Of a DNA stretch of 64,000 nt, positions 9,361 to 18,914 are shown piece by piece. Within the stretch, counting starts at the first letter, position 1, and every line of letters starts with the position of its first letter. Below the pieces are notes generated by a model. The model was given only the letters and a program-made list of their open reading frames with translations. It was not told where the DNA came from and searched no databases. A program made the position numbers and the translations under genes. Source of the DNA: Spirosoma validum (lineage in GTDB: Bacteria; Bacteroidota; Bacteroidia; Cytophagales; Spirosomataceae); contig NZ_JACXAA010000003.1 of NCBI RefSeq assembly GCF_014699035.1, positions 620,001-684,000 of the forward strand. Direction: 5' to 3'.

Positions 9361-11922
9361 ATGTTTGTTCCACCCCGCTGGGCTGACTTGCTGCTGAAGA
9401 CCTTTGGCCACCCCGACACACTGGAAGAAGTGCAGGGCGATCTGCTTGAACTTTACACTTATTGGGTTGAAACGGTGGGCGAACGCAAAGCCCGATGGCG
9501 CTACATCCTGAGTGTCCTCAAACTGCTACGGCCTCTGGCTAAATCAAAATCAACGGAATACCCGATACCTTTTTTCCTAAGTCCTGCTATGATACGTAAT
9601 TATTTGACAGTCGCCTGGCGACACATCACCCGTAATCGTCTGTTGAGTTCAATTAATGTGATTGGGTTAGCCCTGGGCATGTCGTGCAGCCTGCTTATCT
9701 GGCTCTGGATCAGCGACGAACTTAGTTTTAACCGGGGTTTTAAAGAGGCCGACCAGATCTATTTCGTCAGGCAGACGAGCGGTATGTATACCAATGAATA
9801 CACGCCCGGACCACTGACCGAAGCCCTGAAAAAGGATGTCCCCGACGTGGAAAAAGCAACTAGATTCAGGTCGTGGACGGATGATTACCTGATCAAAGCT
9901 GGTCAGGTGGCTGCTAAGGAAGTGGGCATGTATGCGTCCGACGATTTCTTCGACATTTTTCAATATCCGGTTTTGCAGGGAAGTCCTGTTTCATCGATTA
10001 AGTCCCCGAATTCTATTGTGATTACCCGCCATGTAGCCGAGACGTTTTTTGGCACGACGGAGGCCGTTGGACGCACACTTCAACTCAACAACGACAAATA
10101 TTATCGGGTGGGTGCTGTGATTGAGGATATTCCCAAAAACTCGTCCATTCAATTTAGCTGGATCGTCAATTTAAGCGTAGTGGAAGAAGACTGGATGAAA
10201 AACTGGGGCAACAATTCCTTTTCTACGTACGTGAAACTTCGGCCGAACAGTAATCAGGCGCAGGCGGAAACGCGCATGAAAGGATTACCAAAACGCTACA
10301 GGTCAGACATAACGGATACCCCCATCTTACAACCCATCGGCGATACGTATCTCTACGGGGAGTACGTCAACGGGAAGCCCGTGGGTGGGCGTATTAGCTA
10401 CGTCCGCACGTTTGGTCTGGTTGCTCTACTGATTCTGCTGATTGCCTGCGTTAATTTCATGAATCTGGCAACAGCACGCGCATCGTTACGCGCCAAGGAA
10501 GTCGGTATCCGGAAAGTAATTGGGGCGATGCGCTCGTCGCTGGTGGGGCAGTTTCTGGGCGAATCCGTTCTGCTAAGTCTGCTTGCCGCTGTGCTGGCCA
10601 TCGGCCTTGTCATCGGTGCTTTACCCCTTGTGAATCAATTCGTTCATAAGCAACTATCGATCAATTTCTTCGCGCCAACATTCTGGATTAGTATGCTGTT
10701 TCTGATCGTATTTACCAGTTTAATTGCGGGTAGCTACCCAGCGTTATTTCTGTCGGCGATGCAGCCCGTTCGAACCCTGAAAGGTGCTCTGACGACGGCA
10801 CCAACGGGGGCTGTATTCCGCAAATCGCTGGTTGTCTTTCAGTTTACGCTGTCGTTGTTTCTGATCATTGGTATGTTGGTGATCGGGCAGCAAATGCACT
10901 ACGTCCGAACGAAACAACTTGGCCTCGACCGGGAACATATTCTTTGGGTACCGGTTGAAGGAGCGTTATTACCGAAAATGGAAACATATCGTCAGGAAAT
11001 TCAGCGTTCCGGGGCGGTTGTTTCAGTAACTACCTCAGGCGCATTGCCCATCGAGATAGGCAGCAGCTCAACGGGCGGCCTGACATGGCCCGGTAAAGAC
11101 CCGAAGGATGAAGCATTCGTCTATTCGATGAAGGCAGGCTACGATTTCGCTAAGACAATGAACGTCAGGCTGGTAGACGGGCACGATTTTACGTCGCCCG
11201 ACAGTGGGGCTCGCTATTTGGTTAACGAGTCGGCGGCCCGGATTATGAAACTTAAAAATCCGGTAGGAACCGAAATAAGCTACCAGATTGGGAAAGGACC
11301 TATTGTTGGTGTCATGAAGGATTTTCACTTACGATCGTTTCATGAACCGATTCAACCGCTGGTGATCAGTCTTTATCCGAAGTGGACAAACTATTTTCTC
11401 ATCAGAACCCGCCCCGGTCAGACCGATAAAGCCATTCAGGTGGCGGAGCAGGTCGCCCGAAAACTAAACCCAGCGTATCCGTTTTCCTATCATTTTCTGG
11501 ATGAAGATTATGAGAAGTTATACCGCAGCGAAACGCTCGTTAATACGCTCATCAATTACTTTGGTCTACTGGCCATTCTGATTTCCTGCTTAGGTCTGTT
11601 CGGTCTGGCTACGTTCACCGCTGAACAACGGAAGAAAGAAATCGGCGTTCGGAAAGTCCTCGGCGCGACGGTGACCAGCATTGTCGGTCTGCTCTCGAAA
11701 GATTTCCTGAAGTTAGTGATGATCGCGATCCTGATTGCTTCGCCGATTGCGTGGTACGTGATGAACCAATGGCTCCAGAATTTCGCCTACAAAATCGATA
11801 TCGAGTGGTGGGTGTTTGCGCTGGCAGGCTTATCCGCCATCAGCATTACGTTACTGACGGTGAGCTTTCAAAGCATCAAGGCGGCTTTGGTAAATCCAGT
11901 CAAATCACTACGTAGTGAATAA
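9361..11922 (+). CDS. FtsX/MacB-like orphan permease with N-terminal prefix domain (permease 3)
   Basis: The 853-residue protein has the second kind of prefix (type B: TLEEVQGDLLELYTYWVE, GERKARWRYILSVLKLLRP), then MIRNYLTVAWRHITRNRLL. The first membrane helix is near residues 95-120 (VIGLALGMSCSLLIWLWISDEL). A MacB-type periplasmic domain follows, then an FtsX core (LIACVNFMNLATARAS, KEVGIRKVIGAM), a second periplasmic domain and a second FtsX core (ISCLGLFGLATFTA, KEIGVRKVLGATV). It ends NPVKSLRSE. It follows padR 2 and precedes permease 4 by about 75 bp. As with the others there is no ATPase partner nearby. Role unknown. Confidence 0.88.
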   Translation: MFVPPRWADLLLKTFGHPDTLEEVQGDLLELYTYWVETVGERKARWRYILSVLKLLRPLAKSKSTEYPIPFFLSPAMIRNYLTVAWRHITRNRLLSSINVIGLALGMSCSLLIWLWISDELSFNRGFKEADQIYFVRQTSGMYTNEYTPGPLTEALKKDVPDVEKATRFRSWTDDYLIKAGQVAAKEVGMYASDDFFDIFQYPVLQGSPVSSIKSPNSIVITRHVAETFFGTTEAVGRTLQLNNDKYYRVGAVIEDIPKNSSIQFSWIVNLSVVEEDWMKNWGNNSFSTYVKLRPNSNQAQAETRMKGLPKRYRSDITDTPILQPIGDTYLYGEYVNGKPVGGRISYVRTFGLVALLILLIACVNFMNLATARASLRAKEVGIRKVIGAMRSSLVGQFLGESVLLSLLAAVLAIGLVIGALPLVNQFVHKQLSINFFAPTFWISMLFLIVFTSLIAGSYPALFLSAMQPVRTLKGALTTAPTGAVFRKSLVVFQFTLSLFLIIGMLVIGQQMHYVRTKQLGLDREHILWVPVEGALLPKMETYRQEIQRSGAVVSVTTSGALPIEIGSSSTGGLTWPGKDPKDEAFVYSMKAGYDFAKTMNVRLVDGHDFTSPDSGARYLVNESAARIMKLKNPVGTEISYQIGKGPIVGVMKDFHLRSFHEPIQPLVISLYPKWTNYFLIRTRPGQTDKAIQVAEQVARKLNPAYPFSYHFLDEDYEKLYRSETLVNTLINYFGLLAILISCLGLFGLATFTAEQRKKEIGVRKVLGATVTSIVGLLSKDFLKLVMIAILIASPIAWYVMNQWLQNFAYKIDIEWWVFALAGLSAISITLLTVSFQSIKAALVNPVKSLRSE

Positions 11923-11924
11923 GT

Positions 11925-11992
11925 GTAGTACCGACCGGGACGGTCGGTCGTGAATTAGGAATTGTCCAGCCGACCGGGACGGTCGGTACTAC
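11925..11992. repeat. REP-like double palindrome before permease 4
   Basis: GTAGTACCGACC at 11925 and GGTCGGTACTAC ending at 11992 form the outer arms; each arm carries its own small palindrome (CCGACC-GGGAC-GGTCGG). The element ends 5 nt before the start codon at 11998. The GTAGNAC/GTNCTAC ends are shared with elements near 54.9, 55.6 and 60.2 kb. Confidence 0.6.
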
Positions 11993-11997
11993 AAATC

Positions 11998-14619
11998 ATG
12001 AAACCACCCCGCTGGGCTGACTGGCTGCTGAAGACTTTTGGACACCCCGACACGCTGGAAGAGGTGCAGGGCGATCTGCTCGAACTCTACACGTATTGGG
12101 TTGAGACGGCGGGTGAGCGCAAAGCCCGCTGGCGCTACGTCCTGAGTGTGCTCAAACTGCTACGTCCACTGGCCAGCCGTAAATCAAACGAAAACTATTA
12201 CTCGACACCCTTTTTTCTGCATCCTGACATGCTACGCAACTATTTGAAAATCGCACTGAGGAATCTTGTAAAAAACAAGATCTATTCCTCCATCAACATT
12301 GGCGGATTAGCCGTTGGTATGGCCGTGGCGATGCTGATCGGCCTGTGGATCTATGATGAACTGGATTATGATAACTATTTCCAGCATTACGACCGCATTG
12401 CCAAAGTCATGCAGCGTGGAACAACCCCCGAAGGCGTTGTTTTTAATGGCGGGCACATGCCACTTCCGTTGGGGAATGAACTGCGTACATCGTTCGGTGA
12501 CGATTTTAAACACGTAGTGATGTCGTCCTGGACGGGCGAGCATATTCTGGCCTATGGCGATAAGAAGTTCACCAAAACAGGCAATTATCTGAGCCCGGAA
12601 GCGCCCGATATGCTCACCTTAACCATGCTGAAGGGCACACGGGCTGGCTTAAACGAACCGTCATCCATTTTACTGTCTGAATCGGTTGCCAAAGCTTTGT
12701 TCGGGGATAGTGATCCGCTGGGCAAAATCATGAAAATTGACAACAGACTGGCTGTCAAGGTAACGGGCGTGTACGAAGATCTTCCCTTCAATACCGAGTT
12801 TCGGGACATGACGTTTATCGCTCCCTGGGCTTTATACGTATCGTCGGAGGATTGGGTAAAACGGGCGCAGGATAATGCACAATGGGACAATAACTCCTGG
12901 CAAATTCTGGCTCAGATTGCTCCGAACGCCGATTTCGATGCTGTGACGGAAAAAATAAAAGGCTTGCGGGTGAAACATGTCCCGGCAACGGCGGAGTATA
13001 AAGCGGAAATTTTTCTGCACCCCATGCATCGCTGGCATCTGTATACAGGCTGGGATAAAGCGGGTCATGTAGATGGGCGCATCCAGTACGTGTGGCTGTT
13101 CGGCATTATTGGTGTGTTTGTCCTGCTGCTGGCCTGCATCAATTTCATGAATTTAAGTACGGCACGTAGCGAAAAACGAGCCAAAGAAGTTGGCATCCGA
13201 AAGGCCGTGGGTTCAGTACGTAGTCAATTGATTAGCCAGTTTTTTAGCGAGTCATTACTGGTTGTTACGTTCGCGTTTGGGCTATCACTGCTATTCGTGT
13301 TACTCCTGCTGCCCCTCTTTAATGAAGTAGCCGATAAACAACTACACATTTTATGGGACAACCTTATCTTCTGGCTTTCCGGTGTTGGATTCACCCTGAT
13401 TACGGGCCTGATCGCCGGTAGTTATCCAGCGCTCTATCTGTCGTCTTTTCAGCCGGTAAAAGTCTTGAAAGGCACCTTCCGGGTTGGCCGCTTCGCATCG
13501 GTCCCGCGAAAGGTACTGGTAGTGATGCAGTTTACGGTATCGGTAACGCTGATCATCGGCACGATCATCGTTTTTCGCCAGATTCAGTACGCTAAAAATC
13601 GACCCATTGGTTATGATCGGAATGGACTGATCACCGTTACCATGAACACGCCTGAGTTGCACGACCACTATAATGCGTTACGAAGCGATCTGTTACGAAC
13701 GGGAGCCGTGGTAGACATGTCAACCTCATCGGCCCCGGCAACGGATCTAAACTCTCAAAATGGTGGATTCGACTGGGAAGGCAAAGATCCAAATTTTAGA
13801 GACAGCTTTGGTACCATTGCCGTAACCCACGATTTCGGCAAAACAGTGGGCTGGACGTTCAAACAGGGCCGTGATTTTTCCAGACAGTTTTCGACCGACT
13901 CAGCGGGCATGGTTCTGAATGAAACAGCCGTTCGGTACATGGGCTTAAAAGATCCGGTTGGCAAAACGGTCAAATGGAATGGCAGGCCGTTTCAGGTCGT
14001 GGGTGTTATTCAGGATATGGTGATGAGGTCGCCGTTTGAACCGGTTTATCAAACCGTTTTCATGCTGAATTACGGCTGGGCCAATGTCATCAATATCAAA
14101 CTAAATCCCGAACGTAGCACCAGCGAATCGCTGGGTAAAATAGAAGCCGTATTCCGTAAATTCAACCCTGGCAGCCCATTCGATTACAAATTTTCGGATG
14201 AACAGTACGCCTTGAAATTTGCGACCGAAGAACGTATCGGCAAGCTCGCGTCGGTCTTCGCCATTCTCGCCATTTTTATCAGTTGTTTAGGTCTTTTCGG
14301 CCTGGCCTCCTTCGTGGCCGAACAGCGTACCAAAGAGATTGGCGTACGCAAAGTATTGGGCGCAACGGTATTGAACGTGTGGAGCCTGCTTTCTAAGGAC
14401 TTTATATTCTTGGTCCTGATTGGATTTGGCATCGCTACGCCCATCGCCTACTATTTTCTCAATAACTGGCTTCAGAAATACGATTACCGAACGGAGATGT
14501 CGTGGTGGATTTTTGCCGTATCAGGGGCTGGGGCGTTAGTCGTTACGTTGCTAACGGTAAGTTTCCAAAGCATCAAAGCAGCCCTAATCAATCCCGTTAA
14601 ATCACTACGTTCTGAATAG
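11998..14619 (+). CDS. FtsX/MacB-like orphan permease with N-terminal prefix domain (permease 4)
   Basis: The start at 11998 (MKPPRWADWLLKTFG) is chosen because it aligns with the starts of permeases 3 and 5; an in-frame ATG at 11962 would translate the REP-like palindrome. The 873-residue product has a type-B prefix nearly identical at DNA level to those of permeases 3 and 5. Its membrane body is closest to permease 1 (shared NIGGLAVGMAVAMLIGLW, DLPFNTEFRDMTFIAPWAL, KEVGIRKAVGS). Two FtsX cores and two periplasmic domains are present and the end is NPVKSLRSE. No nucleotide-binding domain is present. The mixed ancestry of prefix and body points to recombination inside the array. Confidence 0.88.
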   Translation: MKPPRWADWLLKTFGHPDTLEEVQGDLLELYTYWVETAGERKARWRYVLSVLKLLRPLASRKSNENYYSTPFFLHPDMLRNYLKIALRNLVKNKIYSSINIGGLAVGMAVAMLIGLWIYDELDYDNYFQHYDRIAKVMQRGTTPEGVVFNGGHMPLPLGNELRTSFGDDFKHVVMSSWTGEHILAYGDKKFTKTGNYLSPEAPDMLTLTMLKGTRAGLNEPSSILLSESVAKALFGDSDPLGKIMKIDNRLAVKVTGVYEDLPFNTEFRDMTFIAPWALYVSSEDWVKRAQDNAQWDNNSWQILAQIAPNADFDAVTEKIKGLRVKHVPATAEYKAEIFLHPMHRWHLYTGWDKAGHVDGRIQYVWLFGIIGVFVLLLACINFMNLSTARSEKRAKEVGIRKAVGSVRSQLISQFFSESLLVVTFAFGLSLLFVLLLLPLFNEVADKQLHILWDNLIFWLSGVGFTLITGLIAGSYPALYLSSFQPVKVLKGTFRVGRFASVPRKVLVVMQFTVSVTLIIGTIIVFRQIQYAKNRPIGYDRNGLITVTMNTPELHDHYNALRSDLLRTGAVVDMSTSSAPATDLNSQNGGFDWEGKDPNFRDSFGTIAVTHDFGKTVGWTFKQGRDFSRQFSTDSAGMVLNETAVRYMGLKDPVGKTVKWNGRPFQVVGVIQDMVMRSPFEPVYQTVFMLNYGWANVINIKLNPERSTSESLGKIEAVFRKFNPGSPFDYKFSDEQYALKFATEERIGKLASVFAILAIFISCLGLFGLASFVAEQRTKEIGVRKVLGATVLNVWSLLSKDFIFLVLIGFGIATPIAYYFLNNWLQKYDYRTEMSWWIFAVSGAGALVVTLLTVSFQSIKAALINPVKSLRSE

Positions 14620-14678
14620 CAGAGAGTGGGGAGCATGGAGCCAGGATAAACCATGCCCCTTGCTCCACACTCCCTGCA
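14618..14678 (+). repeat. GC-rich linker inverted repeat before permease 5
   Basis: GAGTGGGGAGCATGG (14624-14638) pairs imperfectly with CCATGCCCCTTGCTCCACACTC from 14651. It follows the same plan as the other permease linkers: G-rich left arm, C-rich right arm, start codon shortly after, here at 14700. Confidence 0.5.
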
Positions 14679-14699
14679 CCCCGCTCCGGGCTTAAAGCT

Positions 14700-17405
14700 A
14701 TGAAACATCCCCAAAACCTCGGACCGCCCCGCTGGGCTACCCGTCTCCTCACTGGGTGGGGCCATCCCGATACGCAGGAGGAAGTTCAGGGCGATCTGCT
14801 CGAACTCTACACGCATTGGGTTGAGACGGTGGGCGAACGTAAAGCCCGCTGGCGCTACGTCCTGAGTGTATTGAAACTGCTACGTCCGCTGGCTAAACAA
14901 ACTAAATATCAATACCCAACCCCGGAACGTCCCGGAGAGGAACCGCGTACCACCTTTTTTTCAAGTCCTGATATGCTACGTAATTATCTGAAAATCGCCT
15001 GGCGGAATTTGGTTCTCCATAAAGCCTTCACTGCCATCAATGTTATTGGGTTAGCCGTTGGGCTCGCTACGTGCCTGCTAATTGTGCTGTTCGTTCTCCA
15101 TGAACTCAGCTATGATCGCTACCACGCCAACGCCGACCGCCTTTATCGCATGACGATCCACGGTCAGGTTGGTGGCAAAGAAATCAACACTGCGGAGGTA
15201 AGTGTTCCGGCGGGTCCGGCCCTCATTCAGGATTATTCGGGCGTAGAAGCCTTCACGCGCCTGAGACAGGACGGTACGTTTATCGTTAAACATGATCACG
15301 AAAGCTTTAAGGAGGAACACGTTGTTTTTGCCGACTCCAATGTCTTCAATATCTTCTCGATACCACTATTGAAAGGCCGGGGCGCTGGAACGAATCCTAA
15401 AACGGTTCTGACCGAACCCAATACAGTCGTTATCACGGAAACCATTGCCAGAAAATATTTTGGCGAGCAGGACCCAATCGGACAAACGCTGACGCTGGGT
15501 ACGGCGGGTCTTTTTCGGGTGACGGGTGTGTGTCAGGATGTGCCCTCAAACACGCATTTCCACTACGATATATTCGGCTCGATCCGTTCGATTCAACTGC
15601 GCAATACGTGGCTGAGCAGCAGTTGCTTCACCTACGTACTACTACGTCCCGGCTATTCCATCAACAACTTACAGGCCAAAATGCCGGAGCTGGTGAAGAA
15701 ATACATCGGCTCGGAAATTCAGGAGCTTTTCGGCATCAGCCTGGCCGAATTTACCCGGAAAGGCGACGTCTTTGGCTTTCACTTTCAGCCGGTTACCAGT
15801 ATTCATCTTCATTCTGACCTCGAGGGCGAAATTGAGCCGAACAGCGACATCAAATACGTTTATATCTTTTCGATTATCGCGGTCTTTATCCTGCTGGTGG
15901 CCTGTATCAATTTCATGAATCTGAGTACGGCCGGATCGGCGGGGCGGGCCAAAGAAGTGGGTATACGAAAAGTGCTGGGTTCAGTAAGGCAGCAACTTGT
16001 CGGTCAATTTCTGAGCGAGTCGATATTGGTGACCTTCATCGCTCTGCTGGTAGCGCTGGGCATCGTAGTGGCAGTTCTGCCGAGTTTCAATCAACTGGCG
16101 GGTAAGCAGTTCGGAATTAGCGCGTTTACGAGTGGCTGGATGTTGCCGGGTATCCTACTGACTTGTTTGCTCATCGGATTGCTGGCGGGTAGCTATCCCG
16201 CCTTTTTCCTGTCGGCCTTTAAACCCGTGAGTGTGCTGAAAGGAAGCGTCCGCGCGGGATTTCGAAGTGGCTGGCTACGCAACACGCTGGTAACGACTCA
16301 GTTTGTTGTATCAATTGGAATGATTATCGGGACGTTGGTCGTTTATCAGCAACTGCACTTTATCCAGAACAAAAAAGTAGGATTTGACAAAGATCAGGTA
16401 CTTGTTCTCCACGATACGTATGCCCTTGGCCCCAAAGCAAACGCGTTTAGAGCCGAACTGACGAAACTGTCGCAGGTTCAGGCTGTTACGCAGGCGGGCT
16501 ATTTACCCGCTGGGGCATCGAACAGTGGAAACGATGGGTTTCAATCGGAAAATGGATCGTCGCCCACAACAACGTATCGGGAAAAAACCTACTACATCGA
16601 CGAAAACTACCTGCCTACGTTGGGGATCAGTCTGGCCCAGGGCCGAAATTTTTCAAAAGCCTTCCCTTCCGACAGTTCCGCAGTTTTGATCAACGAAGCG
16701 GCCGCTAAACGATTCGGCTGGAAAAACCCGGTTGGTCAGCGACTCTCGACCCTCGGGAATGGTAGCCCGGAAAGCAGGCATGTATACACCGTTATTGGTG
16801 TCGTGAAGGATTTTCACTTCGAGTCGATGCATCAGCGAATTGCCCCGTTGGTGATGGTGTATGGCGCAGACAATTACCAGATGGCGCTACGTATCCGAAC
16901 GACAGATATACCCGGATTACTGAAAACCCTCGAGCAACGCTGGAAAGCACAAACGGATAACCCATTCGCTTATTCGTTCTTAAACGAACGCTTTAACACC
17001 GTCTATCAGTCTGAGCAGCGCGTCGGGCAGTTGTTCGGCATCTTTGCCGGATTAACGGTGCTTATTTCCTGCCTGGGTCTGTTCGGGCTGGCTATGTTTA
17101 CGGCGCAGCAGCGCACCAAAGAAATTGGGGTTCGCAAAGTGCTGGGCGCATCGGTAGCCAGCGTGGTAGCGCTGCTGTCGAAAGATTTCCTGAAGTTAGT
17201 GGTGATCGCCATCGTTATTGCCTCGCCCCTGGCCTGGTATGCCATGAACCGATGGTTGCAGGATTTCGCCTACAAGATTGACCTTTCGTGGTGGGTATTC
17301 GCCCTGGCAGGCTTTCTGGCCATTGGCATTGCACTAGTAACGGTCAGCTTTCAGAGCATCAAAGCGGCTTTGACGAATCCAGTGAAGAGTTTACGAAGTG
17401 AGTAA
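14700..17405 (+). CDS. FtsX/MacB-like orphan permease with N-terminal prefix domain (permease 5)
   Basis: The 901-residue protein is the last and longest of the array. It has a type-B prefix (EEVQGDLLELYTHWVE, GERKARWRYVLSVLKLL), a longer linker than its paralogues, then MLRNYLKIAWRNLVLHK. The first membrane helix (NVIGLAVGLATCLLIVLFVL) precedes a periplasmic domain; the first FtsX core reads LLVACINFMNLSTAGSAGRA and KEVGIRKVLGSV, the second ISCLGLFGLAMFTA and KEIGVRKVLGAS. It ends NPVKSLRSE. The array stops here and the next gene is unrelated. An ATPase supplied from elsewhere on the chromosome cannot be excluded. Confidence 0.88.
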   Translation: MKHPQNLGPPRWATRLLTGWGHPDTQEEVQGDLLELYTHWVETVGERKARWRYVLSVLKLLRPLAKQTKYQYPTPERPGEEPRTTFFSSPDMLRNYLKIAWRNLVLHKAFTAINVIGLAVGLATCLLIVLFVLHELSYDRYHANADRLYRMTIHGQVGGKEINTAEVSVPAGPALIQDYSGVEAFTRLRQDGTFIVKHDHESFKEEHVVFADSNVFNIFSIPLLKGRGAGTNPKTVLTEPNTVVITETIARKYFGEQDPIGQTLTLGTAGLFRVTGVCQDVPSNTHFHYDIFGSIRSIQLRNTWLSSSCFTYVLLRPGYSINNLQAKMPELVKKYIGSEIQELFGISLAEFTRKGDVFGFHFQPVTSIHLHSDLEGEIEPNSDIKYVYIFSIIAVFILLVACINFMNLSTAGSAGRAKEVGIRKVLGSVRQQLVGQFLSESILVTFIALLVALGIVVAVLPSFNQLAGKQFGISAFTSGWMLPGILLTCLLIGLLAGSYPAFFLSAFKPVSVLKGSVRAGFRSGWLRNTLVTTQFVVSIGMIIGTLVVYQQLHFIQNKKVGFDKDQVLVLHDTYALGPKANAFRAELTKLSQVQAVTQAGYLPAGASNSGNDGFQSENGSSPTTTYREKTYYIDENYLPTLGISLAQGRNFSKAFPSDSSAVLINEAAAKRFGWKNPVGQRLSTLGNGSPESRHVYTVIGVVKDFHFESMHQRIAPLVMVYGADNYQMALRIRTTDIPGLLKTLEQRWKAQTDNPFAYSFLNERFNTVYQSEQRVGQLFGIFAGLTVLISCLGLFGLAMFTAQQRTKEIGVRKVLGASVASVVALLSKDFLKLVVIAIVIASPLAWYAMNRWLQDFAYKIDLSWWVFALAGFLAIGIALVTVSFQSIKAALTNPVKSLRSE

Positions 17406-17521
17406 CCGAACGTAGCGATTCAGCCCGGACCATACCCTAACTTATTTGACAAAATAGTCGGACTAATGCGCAATGAATCAGTGAAATAATGTAACTTCTC
17501 TACAGCTAAATCAGGGGTCGT

Positions 17522-18670
17522 ATGAGAACGTTGCGGATGCTAGTGCTGCTGAGTTTGTCGCTGATTGTTAATGGCCTATGGGCGCAGAAATCTAAACCAG
17601 CAACCAGCCTTGAAGCGGGTCTGAAAGGCGAATATTTTAACGGGCCAAACTTCGAACGGAAGGTACTGACCCGCACCGATCCGCAAGTCGATTTTAACTG
17701 GAACTGGCAACCGCCCGGACCTGGCGTGCAGCGGGAATATTTCTCGGTGCGCTGGACCGGAAAACTGTTCGCGCCAACTTCGGGCGCGTATCGATTCAGC
17801 GCGACGGTAGACGATGGGGTACGGGTCTGGGTGAATGGCAAGAAAGTAATTGACGAATGGCGCAAGCAGGACGACAGCAACTTCGTCGGCGAAATTTCCT
17901 TAAATGGCAAGCAGTTTTACGACCTACGGATTGAGTATTACAACGATTGGAAGGGAAGTGTCATTTCAGTGTACTGGGAATCGCCCGAAGACCGAAAGCT
18001 CTTTAGTTTTGCGTCAAGACCGCAGAAGACAATCCCAGCTAAATACCTGTTCAGCAAGCCAGATCGACCCAAGACAGCTGCTGCTGTACCGGTGGTGATG
18101 CGCCCCCCCGTCGCAGCGAAGTCGGAGACCATCCACACGCTTGTGACGCCAACTAACCGCCCCGCTACGTCGGTCATTAAACCCGCTAGGATCAAACTGA
18201 CATCAGTGCAGCCGAAACAAGACGTAACACCTGTTTCGGCTGTACGGGTCGAGCCTACGCGGGCATCAATCTTGCCCGAAATGGGCATGCCAACTTCAGC
18301 TAATCAACCAGTCGAGCATCTGAAACCAGGGGAAACAGTTGTGCCAAGGAACGTAGTATTTTCGCAGAGCGATTATACACTGCTACCCGAATCCTGTGTC
18401 GAGTTGAATAAATTAGTAAAGGCATTACAGGCCACGCCAGCCCTACGGGTCGAGATTGCTGGGCATACTGACAATGTCGGCGATAAACGGTTGAATATGA
18501 CTTTATCTGAGTTCCGGGCTAAAGTGGTAGCCAACTACCTGATCCGGCATGGCATTTCCGACACTCGCATTACGTCCAAAGGCTACGGTGGTTCGCGACC
18601 TGTCACAGACAACATTAGTGAAACCCAACGCGCCCAAAATCGCCGGGTCGAGTTCACCGTTGTTGAGTGA
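17522..18670 (+). CDS. PA14 and OmpA domain outer-membrane/periplasmic protein
   Basis: The 382-residue protein has a signal peptide (residues 1-22, ending LWAQ) and a PA14-type beta-barrel domain from about residue 30 to 160 (GLKGEYFNGPNFE, WTGKLFAPTSGAYRFSATVDDGVRVWVNGKKVIDEW). A Pro/Val/Thr-rich linker (about 175-270) leads to a C-terminal OmpA domain (IAGHTDNVGDKRLNMTLSEFRAKVV, NRRVEFTVVE) with the Asp and Arg that bind diaminopimelate in peptidoglycan. It probably anchors a carbohydrate-binding PA14 module to the cell wall. PA14-OmpA fusions are familiar in Cytophagales. It appears monocistronic; a hairpin at 18804-18845 may end the transcript. Confidence 0.9.
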   Translation: MRTLRMLVLLSLSLIVNGLWAQKSKPATSLEAGLKGEYFNGPNFERKVLTRTDPQVDFNWNWQPPGPGVQREYFSVRWTGKLFAPTSGAYRFSATVDDGVRVWVNGKKVIDEWRKQDDSNFVGEISLNGKQFYDLRIEYYNDWKGSVISVYWESPEDRKLFSFASRPQKTIPAKYLFSKPDRPKTAAAVPVVMRPPVAAKSETIHTLVTPTNRPATSVIKPARIKLTSVQPKQDVTPVSAVRVEPTRASILPEMGMPTSANQPVEHLKPGETVVPRNVVFSQSDYTLLPESCVELNKLVKALQATPALRVEIAGHTDNVGDKRLNMTLSEFRAKVVANYLIRHGISDTRITSKGYGGSRPVTDNISETQRAQNRRVEFTVVE

Positions 18671-18803
18671 TTTTTAGAATTCTTCTGAGGGTAATCGAAT
18701 CTTCGGCGAATCGAACAACGCATTGGTTGCCAACATTGATTTCGCCTTTCGTCGCACTACGTTCATTCCAGCCCTTGCCCTTGGCCTGAAATTCCCCTGA
18801 GCT

Positions 18804-18845
18804 CTTTCTGTGGTGTCGAGTTTGAGAACCAGATACCACAGAAAG
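18804..18845. terminator. Hairpin, possible terminator after the PA14-OmpA gene
   Basis: CTTTCTGTGGTGTC (18804-18817) pairs with GATACCACAGAAAG (18832-18845) with one mismatch. There is no strong U-tract, so it may only stabilise RNA ends. The rest of the 244-bp gap shows no convincing gene. Confidence 0.4.
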
Positions 18846-18914
18846 GCCATGTTCTCTTGTAGATCAGCGCTTTTATCAGCAACTTGCTGCCTTACCGTGC
18901 TCCGTTAAACTCGC

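Noticed and set aside
18654..18839. 61-codon minus-strand frame behind the PA14-OmpA gene
   Set aside because: It overlaps the end of that gene and its first codons lie in a hairpin; the later part looks mildly protein-like but too short to defend.
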